This document shows, in pieces, positions 21,037 through 21,131 of a stretch of 21,131 nucleotides of DNA. A program made the translations under genes and the position numbers. The notes beneath the pieces are model-generated. The model was not told the DNA's origin. It saw only the letters and a program-made list of their open reading frames with translations, and ran no database searches. Every line of letters begins with the position of its first letter. Position 1 is the stretch's first letter. This DNA is from JAUWOY01 sp034431315 (GTDB taxonomy: Bacteria > Chloroflexota > Anaerolineae > VGOG01): NCBI GenBank assembly GCA_034431315.1, contig DAOUDK010000095.1:1-21131 (forward strand), written 5' to 3'.

Positions 21037-21115
21037 AGCCCGTCGGTTGAGTAGCGCCAGCGTATCGAAACCAGGGCGAGCGGCGATTGCAAGACCCGTT
21101 CTTGGCTTCGATACG
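21037..21115. repeat. GTAGCG...CGTATCGAAACC inverted repeat upstream of comEC
   Basis: CGTATCGAAACCA (21061-21073) is the near-perfect inverse of TTGGCTTCGATACG (21102-21115), one mismatch apart. It follows GTCGGTTGAGTAGCGCCAG. This resembles a dispersed intergenic repeat word. No gene is visible in 20978-21131 apart from the comEC leader. Confidence 0.6.
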
Positions 21116-21131
21116 TCGCTCTGCTCCTACT

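Overview
The window is about 21 kb of GC-rich bacterial DNA with no rRNA, tRNA or CRISPR array that I can see. The gene set (RecD2-type helicase, tungsten aldehyde oxidoreductase, Pot-type ABC importer, lysine-dehydrogenase-like enzymes, ComEC) and many families of short intergenic repeats suggest an environmental, probably anaerobic or facultative, member of the Chloroflexota (Anaerolineae-like). That placement is inference, with moderate confidence.

Layout. 1-1720 (+): the 3' end of a DUF1566 surface-type protein, then a small exported protein with four WG-type repeats and a C-terminal anchor. 1720-2045: a perfect palindrome, a strong terminator and a tandem pair of multi-hairpin repeats. 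2018-4252 (-): recD2, whose last codons and stop lie inside the repeat. 4270-4600: an inverted copy of the same hairpin repeat, interrupted by a 203-bp MITE-like element with 18-bp terminal inverted repeats and a 13-bp direct duplication. The uninterrupted site survives on the other side of recD2.

4834-17599 (-): eleven co-directional genes. In transcription order they are an Lrp/AsnC regulator, a lysine-6-dehydrogenase-like enzyme, potA, potB, potC, potD, a membrane acyltransferase of the HGSNAT/DUF1624 type, a GabT-like aminotransferase, a second class-III aminotransferase resembling glutamate-1-semialdehyde aminomutase, a tungsten aldehyde:ferredoxin oxidoreductase, and a second lysine-6-dehydrogenase-like enzyme followed by a terminator. 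Most junctions are short or overlapping; the exception is a 207-bp gap at 10635-10841. Read together, they look like an uptake-and-oxidation system for a di- or polyamine or basic/omega-amino acid: import by Pot, deamination by the dehydrogenases and aminotransferases, and oxidation of the resulting aldehyde by AOR with electrons passed to ferredoxin. The regulator has a consensus sigma70 promoter with a CGAA-A-TTCG palindrome in its spacer and two similar sites about 30 and 61 bp upstream, which suggests Lrp autoregulation.

17600-21131: a divergent control region, a lone low-GC PilX/pseudopilin-like gene (+) with its own strong promoter, and a complete comEC (-) converging on it. Repeats are a theme throughout: three operon junctions contain AT-rich micro-repeats that carry the stop codon of the upstream gene, and a C/G palindromic repeat lies in frame inside potA.
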